Shown: piece after piece, positions 13,395 through 15,275 of the stretch
How the letters are laid out: each line of letters starts with the position of its first letter
Numbering within the stretch: position 1 is the first letter of the stretch
Origin: Chloroflexota bacterium
GTDB taxonomy: Bacteria; Chloroflexota; Anaerolineae; Aggregatilineales; Phototrophicaceae
Direction: 5' to 3'
DNA: 15,275 bases
NCBI GenBank assembly: GCA_010092805.1
Contig: JAADYY010000393.1
Location: 1 to 15,275, forward strand
Made by a program: the position numbers and the translations under genes
Notes under the pieces: generated by a model
Seen by the model: only the letters and a program-made list of their open reading frames with translations
Told to the model about the DNA's origin: nothing
Databases searched by the model: none

Positions 13395-14873
13395 TTAGAA
13401 ACCAGTCGTCTCTGGCCGCCGATAATGGACAAGGCGTTGCAGCGCCTTGAGTTCATACGGCCAACGATAAAATTCTAACCGATAACGCCAGCCGCTCAAA
13501 GCCGCCAGCAACTGCCGCATCCCGCCACGCAGCCGCATGTCGGTGACGGTGGGGTAGTAAGCGTTGATCACCGCCTCAAAATCGCGGACGCGCTGGCGGC
13601 TGCTGCTCCGAAACCAGGGCGTGCCGGGGTTGCGGCGCAGCGCGAACTGGCTCCACGTGTCATCGACCCAGGCTTCGAGTGTCTCTGGGAAGCGGAAGCC
13701 GAGTTTCGTCGCTTCGGCCAGCAGCAAACTATCTTCTTGCGGCACAGGCGTGTAGATATACAGGATCAATTCGGTCGCTGGGTTGACGCGCTTGATCTTG
13801 CGGATGAACTGGATCGTCTGGTCGATGTCGGCGGCGGGATCTGGCGGGCTGCCGAGCACAAACGAGAGTTCGGGCACGATGCCGTAGTATTTCATGCGCT
13901 CGACAATCGCCAGTGTCAGCTCTGGGCTAGATTGGCCGCCTTTGTTCATCCGTTCCAGCGTATCAGCGTCACCGCTCTCCGCGCCCATGAAGATCATCTT
14001 GGCACCGCTGCGCGCCAGCTTCTCGAAGGTGGCATCGCTGTAGCCCATCAGCGTGTCGACGCGGCCCAGCGCCCACCAGTTGATCCCCTTGCCGATCAAG
14101 CGGTCGGCGATGGCGGCGGCGCGGCTTTCGCTGACGAAGAAATCCATATCGTGAAATTCGAGTCCGTCGATTTGATAGCGATCTTGCAGGTGTGTCACCA
14201 CAGCGCCGCCCCGGTCGGCGCTCTCGGCCAGCCAGCGCTGATTGACAAACGACACCACCGCGCAGAAATTACACGCAAACGGGCAGCCGAAGCTGCTGTG
14301 ATGCGACAGCACACGACTCCCCAGATAATTCGCGCCCACGTAGCGCGGCACATCGATGCGCTCATAGGGATACCAGGGCAGCTTTTCCAGCGGAACGAGC
14401 GGCGCGCGCGGGTTGACGTGCGGGCCGCCGTTGACGTAGCCCAACGACGGCACATCACTGAGCGCGCCGCCGTGATGCAGCGTATCCACCAGCCGGCGGA
14501 AGGGGGCTTCGCCCTGCCCTTGAATCACATAATCGACGTAGTCGCTGCGCAGCGTGACATCGGTGTGCTGGGTGGGGAAGTACCCGCCCCACACAATCTG
14601 CAAATCTGGCAGCGCGGCCTTGACCCGGCGGCACACATCAACCGCTTGATGCAACTGCGGCCCGGCCATCACCGTGCAGCCGAGCAGTTTCGCCTTGGTG
14701 GCCTGTGCCCGCGCGATGATCGCGGTGGCCGGGTCGTCGATGAGGTTGCCGTCGATGAATTCTATGTCGTAATCGTCGGTGATCACGGCGGCAATTGCTA
14801 ACAGTGAGAGCGGCAGCCGCTGTTTGCCCGGCGAGGTGCTGATGGGGTTATAAAGTAGAATGGTTGGGCGCAT
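13395..14873 (-). CDS. B12-binding-domain radical SAM protein
   Basis: The 492-residue protein has an N-terminal cobalamin-binding-like Rossmann domain (about 1-140; MRPTILLYNP, FIDGNLIDDP, GGYFPTQH), then a radical SAM core whose cluster motif FGCPFACNFC gives Cys197, Cys201 and Cys204. Core features that follow are GLEFHDMDFF, ALGRVDTL and IFMGAESGD, where the last resembles the GxE-type SAM contact. The C-terminal 100 residues (from about 390) are basic and aromatic and specific to a subfamily I cannot name. Class B enzymes use the two cofactors for methylation or ring chemistry on lipids, pigments or natural products; the substrate is not visible. I chose ATG 14873 because MRPTILLYNP is the usual first strand; an open frame extends to 14954, but those 27 codons look non-conserved. 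GAG lies ahead of this start. Confidence 0.9.
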   Translation of the reverse strand: MRPTILLYNPISTSPGKQRLPLSLLAIAAVITDDYDIEFIDGNLIDDPATAIIARAQATKAKLLGCTVMAGPQLHQAVDVCRRVKAALPDLQIVWGGYFPTQHTDVTLRSDYVDYVIQGQGEAPFRRLVDTLHHGGALSDVPSLGYVNGGPHVNPRAPLVPLEKLPWYPYERIDVPRYVGANYLGSRVLSHHSSFGCPFACNFCAVVSFVNQRWLAESADRGGAVVTHLQDRYQIDGLEFHDMDFFVSESRAAAIADRLIGKGINWWALGRVDTLMGYSDATFEKLARSGAKMIFMGAESGDADTLERMNKGGQSSPELTLAIVERMKYYGIVPELSFVLGSPPDPAADIDQTIQFIRKIKRVNPATELILYIYTPVPQEDSLLLAEATKLGFRFPETLEAWVDDTWSQFALRRNPGTPWFRSSSRQRVRDFEAVINAYYPTVTDMRLRGGMRQLLAALSGWRYRLEFYRWPYELKALQRLVHYRRPETTGF

Positions 14874-14931
14874 CGTGGTCTCGATTTTGAAAAATCTGAT
14901 AATGACGATTGTCGCAAGTCTGCCGGGGGAT

Positions 14932-14948
14932 TGCAAACGAATGCAAAC
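14932..14948 (+). repeat. Direct repeats TGCAAAC, 10 bp apart
   Basis: TGCAAAC occurs at 14932-14938 and again at 14942-14948. The period of 10 bases places both copies on the same helix face. The pair lies in the divergent control region, about 60 bases upstream of the radical SAM start and just ahead of the plus-strand promoter. Confidence 0.45.
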
Positions 14949-14961
14949 ACCCACCTCACCA

Positions 14962-14990
14962 TTGACGTTCCAGGCCGCGTCTTCTATGGT
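14962..14990 (+). promoter_or_regulatory. Sigma70-type promoter for the right-edge gene
   Basis: TTGACG (14962-14967), exactly 17 bases, then TATGGT (14985-14990) match the consensus in five and four positions. A transcript from near 14997 would have a leader of about 60 bases to the GTG at 15057. No equally good promoter is visible for the divergent radical SAM gene; TTGCAA and GACAAT on the minus strand are a weak candidate. Confidence 0.6.
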
Positions 14991-15056
14991 TACACGGGCT
15001 GTCTGCCAAATTGACCGACGGAAACGAACACGATAGCACTCACGAAGAGGCTGACC

Positions 15057-15275
15057 GTGACTTTCTTACTACTCGTGCCGCTCGATGATCAGTGGCAATG
15101 CGAATATTTCGAAATCGAGCCTGATCTCTTTGAGTTTGCCGACGGGTTGGCGGTGCCGTCGCTGGAAGCCTGGACATTTGAGCGGCGCTACACGGAAGGC
15201 TGGGCCGCCTGGCTTCAGCGATCCTTCACGCTCAGGCCGCTGGATACGTGTGTGCGCTATCAGCTGCACATCAGC
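15057..15275 (+). CDS. Partial gene, possible carbohydrate-active protein N-terminus
   Basis: A reading frame starting with GTG at 15057 runs open for 73 codons to the window edge. GAGG at 15047-15050, six bases upstream, and a good promoter support the start. The visible protein begins MTFLLLVPLDDQWQCEYFE and continues with WTFERRYTEGWAAWLQRSFTL near residues 43-63. The pattern 'LDDQW ... W..RSFTL' resembles the jelly-roll sugar-binding domain at the front of family 2 glycoside hydrolases, but so little is present that this is only a suggestion. The hydrophobic start is too short for a confident signal peptide. Confidence 0.6.
   Translation, partial: MTFLLLVPLDDQWQCEYFEIEPDLFEFADGLAVPSLEAWTFERRYTEGWAAWLQRSFTLRPLDTCVRYQLHIS

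Noticed and set aside
13737..14801. Plus-strand 354-codon frame opposite the radical SAM gene
   Set aside because: It covers the region encoding the CxxxCxxC motif on the other strand and has shadow-like composition.
15069..15269. Minus-strand frame at the right edge
   Set aside because: The plus-strand frame in the same place has a better ribosome site, a promoter and a more protein-like sequence.

Overview
The window is GC-rich bacterial chromosome, tightly packed, with no tRNA, rRNA, CRISPR array, transposase or integrase that I can see. Ribosome binding sites of GGAG/GAGG type, adjacent genes that overlap by a few bases, and a lipoprotein cytochrome c with a long Pro-Thr-Glu linker fit a Chloroflexota (Anaerolineae-like) genome. 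That assignment is inference from style and gene content, not from a marker gene.

Layout. Bases 1-3356 (+): the C-terminal two thirds of an AddA-type helicase-nuclease, cut by the left edge, then an ABC-2-like membrane protein coupled to it by a 4-base stop/start overlap. Bases 3574-6617 (+): a two-gene unit, overlapping by one base. The first gene fuses a response-regulator receiver, a glutaredoxin-like domain and a thioredoxin-reductase-like flavoprotein. The second is a soluble histidine kinase with a cyclic-nucleotide-binding-like sensor domain. Bases 9030-6703 (-): an operon of a PHP-family phosphoesterase, a GT4 glycosyltransferase and methylglyoxal synthase, all overlapping. Bases 9031-9417: an AT-rich spacer of the kind that holds divergent promoters. 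Bases 9418-11643 (+): a large membrane sensor kinase without an adjacent regulator. Bases 14873-11702 (-): a B12-binding radical SAM protein and a metallo-beta-lactamase-fold hydrolase, probably cotranscribed, then a lipoprotein cytochrome c with its own promoter. At the right edge a divergent (+) gene starts at 15057 and is cut off.

How the parts may work together. The most striking element is the 3574-6617 pair. The kinase (predicted phosphorylation site His156) and the receiver (Asp62) are probably cognate, so the output of this two-component system would be a flavoprotein rather than a DNA-binding domain. Both classic thiol sites are gone: the reductase CxxC aligns with Gly357/Met360, the glutaredoxin-like domain has no cysteine, and the 551-residue protein has a single Cys (Cys327). 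It therefore cannot be an ordinary thioredoxin reductase. Both convergent gene junctions (6618-6702 and 11644-11701) carry inverted repeats with the same TGGGGCG/CGCCCCA core, which probably act as bidirectional terminators.
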